This document shows, piece by piece, positions 19,480-30,619 of a stretch of 64,000 bases of DNA. The translations under genes were made by a program, and so were the position numbers. This stretch comes from Meandrina meandrites (Eukaryota > Cnidaria > Anthozoa > Scleractinia > Meandrinidae): positions 6,451,001-6,515,000 of the forward strand of contig OY855916.1 of NCBI GenBank assembly GCA_963693305.1. The letters run 5' to 3'. The notes beneath the pieces were generated by a model. That model searched no databases and was not told where the DNA came from. It saw only the letters and a program-made list of their open reading frames with translations. Position 1 is the stretch's first letter. The number at the start of each line of letters is the position of its first letter.

Positions 19480-22400
19480 TGTGTTTTGTCGTTACTTTGT
19501 GAGTTTCTTTTGTCTGCATGAATAACTAACTATAGCGCATGATTTTAACTCACTGCAGGGTTATATATTTATATTTTATGAGGGTGGAAAGGAATTGTGT
19601 TAACATTGCAAACTCAGCTTTACTTGTCCGCTTTCGGGGACGTATCCACTAAGCGCTTGCCAATATTAAAACGGCGCGTTTGTAACCTTGTGCGACGCTT
19701 TTAAAAAACATCAAAAATATGCGCCGAGAAACAACCAAATGCGAAGCGAAAAATCGTCCATTTTCGGGGACGTGGCGGATTTCACTTCTGTCTTTCAGGT
19801 TTAAAATTATGGTGCAAGAACCATTATATGTATGTATTGTCTGGCGTTTAACTTGAAAATAAAAATCACCGTTTCACAATACTGAAGCTTGTTTGGTCGT
19901 TTGTTTTTTTGTGTTGCTTTGTTCTGAATACTGTAAATTCAAACGGTTTTCATTTTCGGGGATTTGCGCGCAGACCTATTACGATTTCATTTTTATTTCA
20001 TGTCTCTCTAACTGATTCCTCCTTTTTCGAAATCGCTGTTCGTGATTTTTTTATGCCGGTAAGGACTGTAAATCTTTAGTTAAAAAAACGGTTATGGGTT
20101 CCTGATAACAGTAGTTTATGCCGAGCGTCCATTTTCGGGGACAATGCGTGGTTCTCTGCGTCCGAAGAACATTTTATGATGTTCGGAAATTGATATTTCA
20201 ACAAGATATTTTTAACAACCTCAGCTAACATCGAATGGTGCTCCATTTTTGGGAATTGCTTCATCGAGTATAATTAAGTCAACTTCGCGTCATCTCGGAC
20301 CGGGTTCTAAGAACGTATCTGCGCCAGTTTTCGCCGCCGGCGTAAAGCGTGTTTCATTTGCGGGTACAACGGATTCTAACAACCTTCAACGTATAATGAT
20401 GTTTAAACAGTTAACACAAATGGTAATTCAGCTCCGTCTATCAGTTTCAAAAGCATATTGTAACAACTTAATATCGGTACTGTGTGTAGCTATTGTTGTT
20501 TTCAGCTTAAGAATAAAAAATACTGTTTGCTGTTGTGTCATTTTGTTCTGAGTACTATAAATGACTACTTCATTGAATTCAGAGATGAAAGGCACAACCG
20601 ACTCTCAAACTCGTTTTGTATCTGGTTCCTTCTCTTTGGAATCACTCTTTGTAGTGTTATGATGATGGTAAGGACTGCCAAATATTTCAGTTAACGATGA
20701 AAGGTTGCTGGTCTCAGTTATCTTTTTCCAAGCGTCCTTTTTCGGGGATTTAGTAATTGGCTTCCGAATAACTTTTCCTAAAGTTCAGAGTCGTCCATTT
20801 TCGTCAACTTGCGCGTCTTATTAGATTCTTCGTCCATTTTCGGAGACGTAGGGATTGGCTTCAATTGTATCTGAAGACATCTCTTAAGTGTTCAGAGTCG
20901 TCCAATTTCGGGGATGACCCTGACGACTTCGTCAACTTACGTGTCTTGTTGGATTTTAGCTAGGTGCATTTTCGTCCTCGTAAAACGTGTTACCGTACAA
21001 TAGATGTCCATTTTCGGGGACAAACAAATTCTCATAGCCTTGTTTGAGGTCGTAACGCGTCCATTTTCGGGGATGACTCCGAGGAGTTTGTCAACTTACG
21101 CGTCTTGCTGGATTCCAGCTACGCCCATTTTCGTCGGCGTAAATGTGGCACCATACCATATATGTCCATTTTCGGGGACAAAAAAATTCTTAAAACCTAG
21201 TTTTTCGTTTTGCCGTTGCTTCAGACAAAGAAACAACGATGCTGGTGATGACATGACGGAGTTTAATTTCGTCAACTTCGCGTCTTCTCATGCGGGCCGG
21301 ATTCTTATCTACGTGAATTTTCGCAGACTTAAAACGTGTTTCATTTGCAGGTACAACGAATTCTAACAACCTACAGGTAAAGTTCTCCTTTTGGCGTTTA
21401 TTTTTAGTAATGAACAAAGCAAAGAAATGACATTTACAGTCAGTACAAGGTAAATCGTACTTCAGCACCATTGATGAGGTTCGAAAGCTTTTTTAAGAAC
21501 TGAATATCTGTACTGTGTGAAGCTAATGATGCTTTCAGCTTGAGAATAAAAATAACTGTTTACTTTTGTGTCATTTTGTTCTAAATGACAAATTGAAATG
21601 ACTAATTTAGCTACTTCAGAGATTTGCGCACAACCCACTCGTAATTTAATTCTGCTCCTCCTCTCTTCGACTGGTCGTTCAGTTTCTCTTCGCAATCGCT
21701 CTTTGTAATCTTATGATAATGCACGTGGCAAGGACTGCAAAACATTTAACGGTGAAAGGTTACTGGTGCTAGCGTCCATTTTCGGAGACGTAGGGATTGG
21801 CTAAAATTGTATCTGAAGACATCTTTTAAGTGTACAGGTCGTCCATTTTCGGGGATGACTCTGACGACTTCGTCAACTTACGCGTCCTGTCGATTTGTTA
21901 CGCTCATTTTCGTCGGCGTAATACGTCATCTTCAGAGACAAATGACTTCTCACAGCCTAGTTTCAGGTCGTAACTCGTCCACTTTCGGGGATGCCTCGGA
22001 CGACTTCGTCAACTTACGCGTCTTATTAGATTCTAGCTACGCGCATTTTCGTAGGCGTAAAACGTGGTACCGTTCAATAGATGTCCATTTTCGGGGACAA
22101 ACGAATTCACATAGCCTTGTTTCAGGTCTTAACGCATCCATTTTCGGGGATGACTCCGAAGACTTTGTCAACTTGCGCATCCTGCTGGATTCTGGCTACG
22201 TCCATTGTCGTCGGCGTAAACTGAACGGTTGCCGTACAATATATGTCCATTTTCGGGGACAAAAGAATTCTCAAAACCTAGGTTTTCGTTTTAGCTTTAG
22301 ACAAAGAAACAACGAAGGTAGTGAGGACATGATGGAGTGTTTAATTTCGTCAACTTCGCGTCATCTCAGGCCGGTTTTTAAGAACGTGTACATTATTTTT

Positions 22401-23340
22401 TGGTAAAGAAACGACAAAGAAATGGTAAAGAAATAAATGAAAGGTAAATGGTACTTCAGCACTGTCTCTCAGGTATAAAGCATACTTGTAAGAACTAAAT
22501 ATCTGTACTGTGTGTAAAAAAAATTGTTTACTTTCGTGTCACTTTGTTCTAAATACTGTCAAAGATAACGCTTTTATATTACTCCTTTGCCATCCGATTG
22601 GTTCTTTCTTTTCGAAATCGTTCTTTGAAAATTTTATGATGGTGGCAAGGACTGCAAAATATTTAACGGTGAAAGGTTGCTGGTCTCACTTACTTTTTCC
22701 TAGCGTCCATTTTCGGGGACGTAGTCTTCAATTGCATTTAAAGAAAGTTTTTCTAGTGTTCAGGGTCATCTATTTTCGGGGATGACTCGGACGAGTTTGT
22801 CAACTTGCGCGTCCTGTACCGTTCAATACATGTCTATTTTCGGGGGCAAATGAATTCTCACAGCCTAGTTTCAGGTCGTAAACATGTCGTCCATCTTCGG
22901 GGATCAGTCGGTAGAACTTGTCAACTTGCGTGTCCTGTTGGATTCTAGCCACGCCCATTTTCGACGGCGTGAAACGTGGGACCGTACAGTAGACGTCCAT
23001 TTTCGGGGACAAACTAATTCCCACACCTAGCTATAGCTTCAGGTCGTCCATTTTCGGGGATGACTCGTACGAGTTCGACAACTTGCACGTTCTGCTGGAT
23101 TCTAACTTCGCCCACTTTCGTCGGCGTAAAACCTGTGAGACCTGGGACCGTACATGCAATAAATGTCCATTTTCGGGGACAAACGGATTTTCACAACCAA
23201 GGTTTTCGTTTGGCGTTGCTTCAGCTAAAGAAACGGCACAAAGACAAGGTTTTTCGGTCAGTTAACACCAGGATTTTTTTCAGATTGGTTCTGAACTGCA
23301 TCATGCCATTCAAAACCTGAGGTACGTATAACTGGACATG
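19480..23340 (+). repeat. Higher-order repeat built from ATTTTCG-loop hairpin modules
   Basis: About 34 exact or near copies of GTCCATTTTCGGGGA-type words occur, for example at 19756, 20127, 21006, 21059, 21163, 21841, 22082, 22136, 22245, 22704, 22996, 23046 and 23164. Three module types alternate at 35-70 bp spacing and form a 158-159-bp sub-repeat: GTCC...GGACAAA; GTCCATTTTCGGGGATGACTC; and CCCATTTTCGTCGGCGTAAA. These sub-repeats sit in larger units of about 0.92-1.05 kb marked by GTGAAAGGTT(G/A)CTGGT at about 20697, 21750 and 22669 and by AAGAATAAAAA(A/T)ACTGTTT segments. In most modules the bases beside the core pair into a 4-7-bp stem. Open frames of up to 199 codons occur because the sub-repeat is 53 codons long, but the frame is not kept across units. 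The function is unknown. Confidence 0.85.
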
Positions 23341-23392
23341 TTTATACCAGGTTTACTTACGTTTGTCATTTCTTTTTTGTTTTGAAGTGCAG

Positions 23393-23469
23393 GTAGATAA
23401 ACAACCATCTGTAACTGGCTGCTCAGCACTCCACACAACTTTCCTTTTCTTACCTCTGAAGGTGACTTG
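23393..23469 (+). other. Exon-like segment with strong splice sites
   Basis: A T-rich tract ending GTGCAG at 23392 precedes it and GTAAGT follows at 23470. The 77-base segment is relatively GC-rich and has no recognisable coding content. It lies immediately downstream of the hairpin array, so the array may sit in introns or exons of one plus-strand transcript. Inference only. Confidence 0.35.
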
Positions 23470-23475
23470 GTAAGT

Positions 23476-24290
23476 ATTTCTCTGTACTTTTAACCTTTTG
23501 CTTGCTTCAATGTTTTCCATTTGAAATCATTTGCGGGTTTAGTCATTGAAGAGTTTTCTCATCTGCATGTCAGCGTATGCTTTGTTGTGCAGCAGGAAAG
23601 AAGTCACATGACCTGTAAACGACAGAAAACCGGCCTTGAGGCAAGCGAAAGGAGCGACTCGAGTCATGATTTTATTGTTATTAACTCTTATCGAAGTTCA
23701 GTCTTTACAGGTTATTTTGGCGTTGCCTCAATAGACCCAGGACGGGAAACTTAAGACAATTTGTTAAGCCACTGACAGCTACAAAGGATGAAGCCTTCTC
23801 CAGTGATGCTTGATTGTGAGTAACGTGCCGGTCACTAAACAGGTTGAATCTAATTATTAAAACTTCACTAAACAACCGAGAGGATAAAAGAAAACACATG
23901 AAATATAGGATATTCTTTTTTTTGATGTACAGCTAAATTTTCTGCCAAGAGAACCGATTAAAAGAAATGCAACGATCAAATCAAGTAAAAAGCAGTGTGG
24001 GTCTGCGTTAATAGGACTTTTGTGTTGATGTACCAGATATTTTTGTTATGCCTTCTAGAACGTTTTCTACAAACCCAGGCTACCACCAAATGACCCAGTC
24101 CTGACATCATGCCCATTACAGTACGAAGAGAACTCTTGGACAATTAGCTTCTTACCAAGTCTTGATTGGTGACGAGTGCCGCATCAAAAGCTAAGCAGCC
24201 CGGATTGAGTCTGCGAGGACCTCGTATTTGTGTAGAGCCACATCGGATCTACACCGAGAGAGTTGGAGGGGGGGCTCTCGTGCATGGACA
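23476..24290. other. Non-coding DNA
   Basis: An open frame of 77 codons from 23521 shows no recognisable domain. AAAAGCTAAGCAGCCCGG at about 24186 resembles the internal promoter of 5S rRNA but nothing else fits a 5S gene. Confidence 0.4.
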
Positions 24291-24293
24291 TTA

Positions 24294-24694
24294 GCCATGT
24301 TCTAAACGAGCAGGGGACTGGGTACGAACATATTTTTTCTTCGGTACAAGCATTCAATATCGATTGAATTGAAAAATGGGCAGGTCATCTGAAAGAGCAT
24401 CCAAAAATTAGTAAATTCACCAAATTTGACGGTAATTGGTTTAAACCCAAAGGCGCGGTACACTTAGTATGGATTGGAGGGACAGGCGTCCTCCAATCCA
24501 TACTAAGCTCTCTTATTTTAAAATTGTACCATGCCTTTGTGTTTAAATCAATAACCATCAAATTTAGTGAATTTAGTAATTTTTGGATGCTCTTTCAGAT
24601 GACGTGCCTCATTTTCAATTCAATTGATACTGAATGTTCGCACCAAGAAAAAAATATGTTCGTACCCAGTCCCCTGCTCGTTTAGAACATGGCC
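24294..24694. mobile_element. 400-bp foldback element
   Basis: Nearly the whole segment is one inverted repeat with arms of about 195 bases. The outer tips are GCCATGTTCTAAACGAGCAG and its inverse; the centre is GGATTGGAGG...CCTCCAATCC around 24471-24508. Arms differ by scattered substitutions and small gaps. If transcribed it would make a long double-stranded RNA hairpin. No coding content. Confidence 0.85.
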
Positions 24695-25317
24695 AATTGT
24701 ACGTTGGTGTCGTCATGGAAACCATCATGGAAACAAAATCAGGTTTGACCTTTTGTCACATTAGACATCCGATTCGTAGGAGCAAATGTGTTTAGGCAGG
24801 GACGCTGTAGGAAACACTGAATGAAAGAATCATTATGATCAGTAGATTCATTACCTATCGGGGAAGATTTTAAGGGTTCTCTTGGAGGGGCCTTCAAGCT
24901 TTTGAAATGTTAGAAGAAGGACGTACAGTTACCTTACAGCTAGGAACCCAAAAGTGTGACCACTTGTAATTTATTCACATTCTTTCACGCAGAATTAATC
25001 CAATCAGAAGCCAAGAAGAAGTGGTCAGTTTACACTTGTGGGTTTCTTGCTGTAATTTATGAAAACTATGTTTGCATTTTCATGTAGTCCAGAACTTTAT
25101 CACACGATATTAAAGTTTTTAAACAACCTACAGTTTTCAAAACCCAACTTTTCCCTATTTCAGCCCATTTCATTTCTGTATCCTGACCTTATATAGTTAG
25201 GATATGTCTTGGAAGCATATCTCTTAAGTTGTGTCGTTTGTTAGTACACTTTATATCTTACAGCTTCGTGTGTAGTCAGCATCATTCCAACTATAACTCC
25301 AGTGAAGTTCATGGCAT
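24695..25317. other. Non-coding DNA
   Basis: No gene or repeat boundary recognised. Confidence 0.4.
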
Positions 25318-26460
25318 CTCGACCTGGATAGACCGTATGTTTAGACAGAATGACACGATATCAATCCTTGATCAGACAACCTTCAGCTCAGCTATTTAGC
25401 GGTATATAACATCCTGCAGACGCTGTGCTCTGAGGATCATTTCCCCGCCACAGGACATGCATGCCGACTCTTCCTGTTGTTTCAGCATCCAACATCCAAC
25501 AGACCGCGGGCTCTTAGGATCATCAGTCTTTCTCGCCACAGGGCAAACATGCCGATTCTGACTTCCTGCTTCAGCATCCAATATCCTACAGACTACAGGC
25601 TCAAGGGAACGTCCTTTCTGCATCATTCTTTTTCTCATGCAGTTTATGGTCAACATGGATAGACCGTATCGCTGACTGACCCGACCATTTGCAATACCAT
25701 TTCGTGATCAGACAACTATCAGCTCAGCCATTCATCTTTATTTAATATGCTGCGGACTTACCCTACATCACTATGAGCTCTGTGGATTATCAGCCTTCCC
25801 TACCACCAAACAAGCGTGCTGATTCTGCTAATTGCCTCAGCATCCAAGTCCTTCAGACTACGGGCTCTGAGGATGATCCTCCCCTTCACCGCACAAGCAT
25901 GATACCTCGTCCTCCAACATTTAACAGACTGCGGGTTCTGTCGATTGCCAGTCTTCCTCACAACCAAAAAGGCGTGTCGATTCTGCCAATTGCTTCAGCA
26001 TTCAGCATTCAACATCCTACAGACTACCGGCTCTGAGGATGATCGTCCCCTTCACCAGATGAGCATGACGATTCTTCCATTTGCTTCAGCATCCAACATC
26101 AAAAAGACTACGGGTTCTGTGGATCATCATTTTCCCCGCTTCCAGAAAGGCATGATGACGATTCTCCCTCTTGCTTCAGCATTCAGCATCCTACAGACTA
26201 CGGGCTCTGAGGATGATCCAAATCACCAGACAAAATTTTTCCTGCTGCTTCAGGAAGCTACATCCTGCAGACTTCGGGCTCTGAGGATAATCTTCTCCGC
26301 CAGCTGGGACAGGCATGCCGATTCTTGCTACTGCCTCCGAGTGCTACAGGCTCTGAAAATCACTTCCCTGCCACCAGACAGCCCTGTCGATTGTTCCTGC
26401 TATTCCAACATCCTACATCGTTCAGACTGCGGGCTCTGAGAATCGTCTTCCCGCCACCAG
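25318..26460 (+). repeat. Degenerate 70-95-bp tandem array
   Basis: Twelve recognisable units carry a GGGCTCTGAGGATGATC-like core, at about 25421, 25507, 25585, 25768, 25860, 25932, 26028, 26112, 26202, 26275, 26349 and 26430. Each unit also has CATGCCGATTCT and GCTTCAGCATCCAACATCC-like blocks. A longer unit recurs as well: CTGGATAGACCGTAT ... GATCAGACAAC ... CAGCTCAGC at 25323-25395 and at about 25655-25725. Units are 70-85 percent alike by eye. Open frames crossing it are in different frames in different units. A GTGAGT donor-like site follows at 26538. Confidence 0.8.
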
Positions 26461-26464
26461 ACTG

Positions 26465-27977
26465 GCCAACTGACTCTTCCTGATGCTTCAGCTTTGATGA
26501 CCTGCCTCTCGGAAACAAGACCCTATGGTTAAGTGAGGTGAGTTTATACTTGCGTGTATTTTTAAGAAATATTTGACTCTTATGATATGTTATCAGAGTG
26601 TCTCTAAAAACGATCCTTTTCACCTTGATTTTCAGCAATGAAACGGCGTGCCAAGTCAGCAGTGATCTACTTGCCGCGTAAAAGTCTTCGGCGTGACCAC
26701 TTCACTATAAGCAGGTGGGCTACGCAATGATCCTGACTAACAACAATTATCCAGTCATTAACTGCCTTCTGAGAGCTTCCACAGAACTTCGAATCTGCCA
26801 TGGAACTATATTGAGCCACACTCGTTCAGTCACTTACTCTATATCTGCACATAGCAACGCAGCCTACCTTAAGACCAGGTACACTTCAGATGATTATCCA
26901 GCGGGTGCAGAACTGAAAATGTCGCAGTTGTTCGAAAATTTATCCCAGTTATGAACAGTTGACTTTCTGTTAGGTCAGTGAACAATGCATGGGCAATGAT
27001 CGTTTAAGTAATGGGTTTTGCAATGACACAGCGGCCATATTGGTGTTACCAAACAAGATATTTTCAAGGCCTTTTTGGAAACTAAGTAGTGACTAGCTAG
27101 TCAAAGGTTAAATTTTCTTCATTTTGGCGACACCAGTATGGCCGCTTGAAAAACGCTCCATTCTCCAATCAGTTGACGGACATTTGTTGTGGAATTAGGG
27201 ATAGCGATTGGTTAAGGCACTTTCTGAGAATTTTTTGCCGCATCAAGAATATATAGAATATGTTTACTCGTTGTTTGTTATTTTATGTATAGTAAGGGGA
27301 AATGATCAGTTGATCTTTTTAGTTAGGTTTCAGGGCAGGATCCAATCTGGCCAGGACCATTTGTTTCCCCTACAAGTAACTTTTGGAGAAAACAATAGAG
27401 GGTTTAAGCTTCACGTTCTAACGGGAAACGGCAAACGTCAGAATGATGTTAATTCTGCTTACTTTTTCTCTAGTTAATGAATAAGTCCATCAGAAAAATG
27501 GAAAATTTATTGATTTACACCAAACACGAAACTACTCATTTTGACGTATAAGCGACAAACGGTAAAAGGCAAAAGTTGTTTTTTTCTGCCGCAGGCGGGA
27601 AAAACAAGCGTGAAGCTTAACCCCTCTAATGTTAAAAACTGGCAACGTTCAAAGTTAACCCGTGAAATGATTAAAAGTTAAGTGATGATATATATTGTCA
27701 ACTTTAATTACTCGTCATCTTTTTTTCGCCTTTTTGGGTCATAAGTCGAAACTTCTCGCTTGATTTTGTTTCACCTGTTAGGAAAATAATAGTTCATTTC
27801 CAAAACGTTTTGTCCGATCACGAGAAAACGAGGTCCGATACACAATTCTACATAATCATAGGTCTGGTTATAATGTTCCCAGAATTTGACAGGAAGCGAA
27901 TAAGATCCATTCAAAATTATGTGAAACCGTGTTCCTAAAAAGACCTTCTTTTTTCAAATAATGCAGAAGGATTTGAA
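26465..27977. other. No recognised gene
   Basis: A 79-codon open frame runs from ATG 26715 to 26954 without a recognisable domain. An 89-codon frame at 27208-27477 is equally anonymous. One short inverted repeat is listed separately. Confidence 0.4.
27030..27146. repeat. 17-bp inverted repeat pair around a 117-bp segment
   Basis: AGCGGCCATATTGGTGT at 27030-27046 and ACACCAGTATGGCCGCT at 27130-27146, one mismatch. Probably a very short MITE, although no target duplication was found. Confidence 0.55.
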
Positions 27978-27982
27978 AGTAT

Positions 27983-28611
27983 TTAAGACGGAATCCGCCA
28001 GGACTTCGAGTAGTTATTGGACAAAATTATGTACCAAAATTATTTACACCTTATTGCAAGCTTTTGTGTTACTGCTTCAAATATCTTATCAAAAGAAATC
28101 TTTTCTAACAACACCAAACATCGAAAACCGATTTCGAAGTTCCGCTGAATTCCACTAAATCGCTTAAAAGACGTGAGCTTTTGCCTATAGCTTGTGAACT
28201 TTGAATTTCATTTTCTCAGGCTCTGATAAGAAATTGTTGTACCAAAATTATTTACACCTTATTGCAAACTTTTGTGTTACAGCTTCAAATATCTTATCAA
28301 AAGAAATCTTTTCTAACAACACCAAACATCGAAAACAAATTTCGAATTTTCACTGAATTCCGCTGAATCGCTTAAAGACGATTTTACAAAATGGCTGCAC
28401 GTGAGAATTTGCCTATACCTTGTGAACTTTGAAATTCATTTTCTAAGACTCTGATAAGAAGTTGTTGTCGGTGTTATCAGAGATTATTACTTACACCTTT
28501 ACCTTTTATTTAGGGTAGGAAATAACGCAATAGGATTTAAATTATTCTGGTACTCGATTTTTGTCCAACTTAAATAAATATTACTCGACGTCCTGGTGGA
28601 TTCCGTCTTAA
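27983..28611. mobile_element. Element with 30-bp inverted ends enclosing a tandem duplication
   Basis: Left TTAAGACGGAATCCGCCAGG (then ACTTCGAGTA) at 27983-28012 is matched inverted by 28582-28611 with two mismatches. Between them, 28032-28239 and 28240-28467 are direct tandem copies, both starting TACCAAAATTATTTACACCT and both ending near CTGATAAGAA(A/G)TTGTTG. The second copy has an insertion of about 20 bp containing ATGGCTGCACGTGAG. No coding content. Confidence 0.65.
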
Positions 28612-29063
28612 AACCATTTGTTGCTTTACCCTTGGACGTACAAGAGGGACACGTCCGAGAGTTAAGCAGTCCTAATGATAGAATTAAGAGGATACAGCGG
28701 GCTGAAACGTATCGGAACATATTCACTTGTACATACATTTTATAGCACTAAGAATATGTCATCATTAACGAAAGGCGTGGCTGTATTTGGAGAAGGTCGG
28801 ATCTAGTAAGTTTTCCTTCAAGTCTGATAAGAGACTTATTTCAGAACCTCACCATTGACAAATGGCTGTTACAAACTAACAGCTAACAGCTATAACACAA
28901 AATATTCTGATTGGCTGATTTTTAATTTGTTAATTGCATTCTTGGCTTATAACCCATTCACAACAAAGCTAAAACACGTTTAAAGGCTGTTTAGTTAAAC
29001 ACGGTTTAAAATTGTTTTCTTCATAGAAGTTGCTAACTGAAATTTGCCGACTTCAAATTTAGA

Positions 29064-29787
29064 TTAAAAATAGAAGAGTAACCAGGGTTCATGATAATTA
29101 AGAGATAAAACGTTCTCTGGTTAAAAATTTGGTAAAAAATGAGCTTTCGGCTGCCAAACTACAGCCTTAAACGAATGATAAGAAATGGCGCGAATGAATA
29201 ATTATATAGGCTAAAAATGTGTGAAAAATTACAGAATAAAAATACATAACAAGGTGACAATAAAATTCAGGCCACCCAGCCACCTTCAAACAAATGTGGT
29301 TTACAAGATTCCCTGCAACGACTGCAATTGGAGCTACATTGGAGAAACCGGCAGATGTCTACACACGAGAAGAAAAGAACACATCAGAAACGTAAAATAT
29401 TGTAATAAAGGATCGAACGTCGCAAACCATGCATGGATGAACGACCATCAAATTGATTTTGAAAATGCAAAAGTTATCGACAAAGGAAACTATCGTGTGA
29501 GAAAAACTCTCGAGTCATGGCACACTGCCATGACAACCGAGGCGGACAATAATGCTAGGTCATTACCCCGACAATATTCCATTCTTTTAAAATAGTTTTT
29601 CTTAATTCATCGAATTCTTTTTATTGTCACCTTATTATGTATTTTTATTCTGTAATTTTTCACACATTTTTAGCCTATATAATTATTCATTCGCGCCATT
29701 TCTTATCATTCGTTAAAGGCTGTAGTTTGGCAGCCGAAAGCTCATTTTTTACCAAATTTTTAACCAGAGAACGTTTTATTTCTTAAT
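29064..29787 (+). mobile_element. Penelope-like fragment with inverted terminal repeats
   Basis: Two arms of about 170 bp, 29096-29265 and 29619-29789, are inverted copies about 97 percent identical by eye. A perfect 12-bp target duplication, TTCAAATTTAGA, flanks the unit at 29052-29063 and 29788-29799. The space between the arms is filled by the C-terminal endonuclease of a Penelope-like element. These elements are known for variable arrangements of their terminal repeats, direct or inverted, and for severe 5' truncation. The near-identity of the arms and the perfect duplication indicate a young insertion. Confidence 0.8.
29215..29595 (+). pseudogene. GIY-YIG endonuclease domain of a Penelope-like element, 5'-truncated
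   Basis: The frame is open from 29215 to TAG 29593-29595, about 126 codons. Key features in order are VVYKIPCNDCNWSYIGET (the GIY...YIG pair with a Cys-x2-Cys between them), RCLHTRRKEH (the conserved Arg and the following Glu-His), NHAWMNDHQIDF (paired His typical of the Penelope-type zinc knuckle) and a C-terminal ESWHTAMTTEADNNA...RQY block. In Penelope-like elements this domain follows the reverse transcriptase and nicks target DNA. Here the reverse transcriptase is absent and there is no in-frame ATG near the start (the first candidate codon at 29221 is GTG), so this is a 5'-truncated remnant even though the domain itself has no stop. The first 17 codons lie in the left inverted repeat. 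Confidence 0.82.
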
Positions 29788-29931
29788 TTCAAATTTAGAA
29801 CAATGAAATCGCAAGTTTGCGCTTACTGGAACCCTTTGCAAAATTTAGTCTATCAGTCTTTTGTTGCTGATTTTCATTTTGTTTAACCTGGTTTAACTAA
29901 ACATGCTTTTTTGGTGTGAATGGGCTATAAG

Positions 29932-30439
29932 TTATGTAAACGTCATATTTATAGGGCAATAAAAAGATTTAAAATTACATTTCTTGTCTTGTGTTTTGAG
30001 CTTGTCATAAAAGTCAGTTCCAGGCTCTCCAAATGTGGTAGGCGAGCAAACGGAAAAGGAGACATGAAAAATAACGAATTAGAATGAACGAGAAAACAAA
30101 AAAGCTGGAGTGAGGATTACTTTGTCACCGTGTCAAGATCTTACTTCCTTGTTTGTGCTCAAGATTTGTGCGTTCATTTTTCCTTTCCCTTCCCACAATC
30201 CGGGAGCCTTGAACTTTCACACTCTTTCTTATACGTTGGTGGGTCAATATCACCACTCTAAATTAGTTTATGCTACAATAATGGTATGCAGAGCCACCTT
30301 AAATGGTATCTAGTGATGTCTAGAAAATGACCACAACTTGTTCGCCAGTAACTGAGCTTTCGTTTGATACCATTATTGCACCATTAGCTGATTAGGAATA
30401 ATTACGTGTACTGACTCACCAAAGTATATGTAGTGGTTC
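29932..30439. other. Non-coding DNA
   Basis: Nothing recognised; small open frames only. Confidence 0.4.
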
Positions 30440-30615
30440 AATAGACCGTTTTCGTATTCTCGGTTTCGGACTCGAACTAGCTTGCAATAGAGGCTAATGC
30501 GGGGAATCTTTTCAAATGCACATCACATAAAGCTCTTTTTAATGATATTCCCCCGCATAAGCCTCCATTGCACGCTAATTCCAGTCCAATACCGAGAATA
30601 CGAAAATAGTCTATT
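30440..30615. mobile_element. 176-bp foldback element
   Basis: AATAGACCGTTTTCGTATTC at the left end is matched inverted at the right end (GAATACGAAAATAGTCTATT). Arms of about 65-70 bases stay similar inward to AATGCGGGG / CCCCCGCAT. It would fold into a nearly complete hairpin. No coding content. Confidence 0.8.
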
Positions 30616-30619
30616 TTAT

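Larger units (their letters stand above)
28946..29931. mobile_element. MITE interrupted by a Penelope-like insertion
   Basis: CTTATAACCCATTCACA at 28946-28962 and TGTGAATGGGCTATAAG at 29915-29931 are inverted with one mismatch, and similarity continues inward (TTTAGTTAAAC(A/C) on the left, GTTTAACTAAACATG on the right). Without the 724-bp insertion at 29064-29787 the host element would be about 250 bp. No clean target duplication was seen at its outer ends. Confidence 0.65.

Noticed and set aside
21807..22406. 199-codon frame over the hairpin array
   Set aside because: The 159-bp sub-repeat is 53 codons, which keeps one frame open locally; other units use different frames and stops.
24150..24290. 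5S rRNA gene or 5S-derived SINE
   Set aside because: AAAAGCTAAGCAGCCCGG resembles the 5S box A, but the rest of the 120-base 5S sequence and box C are missing.
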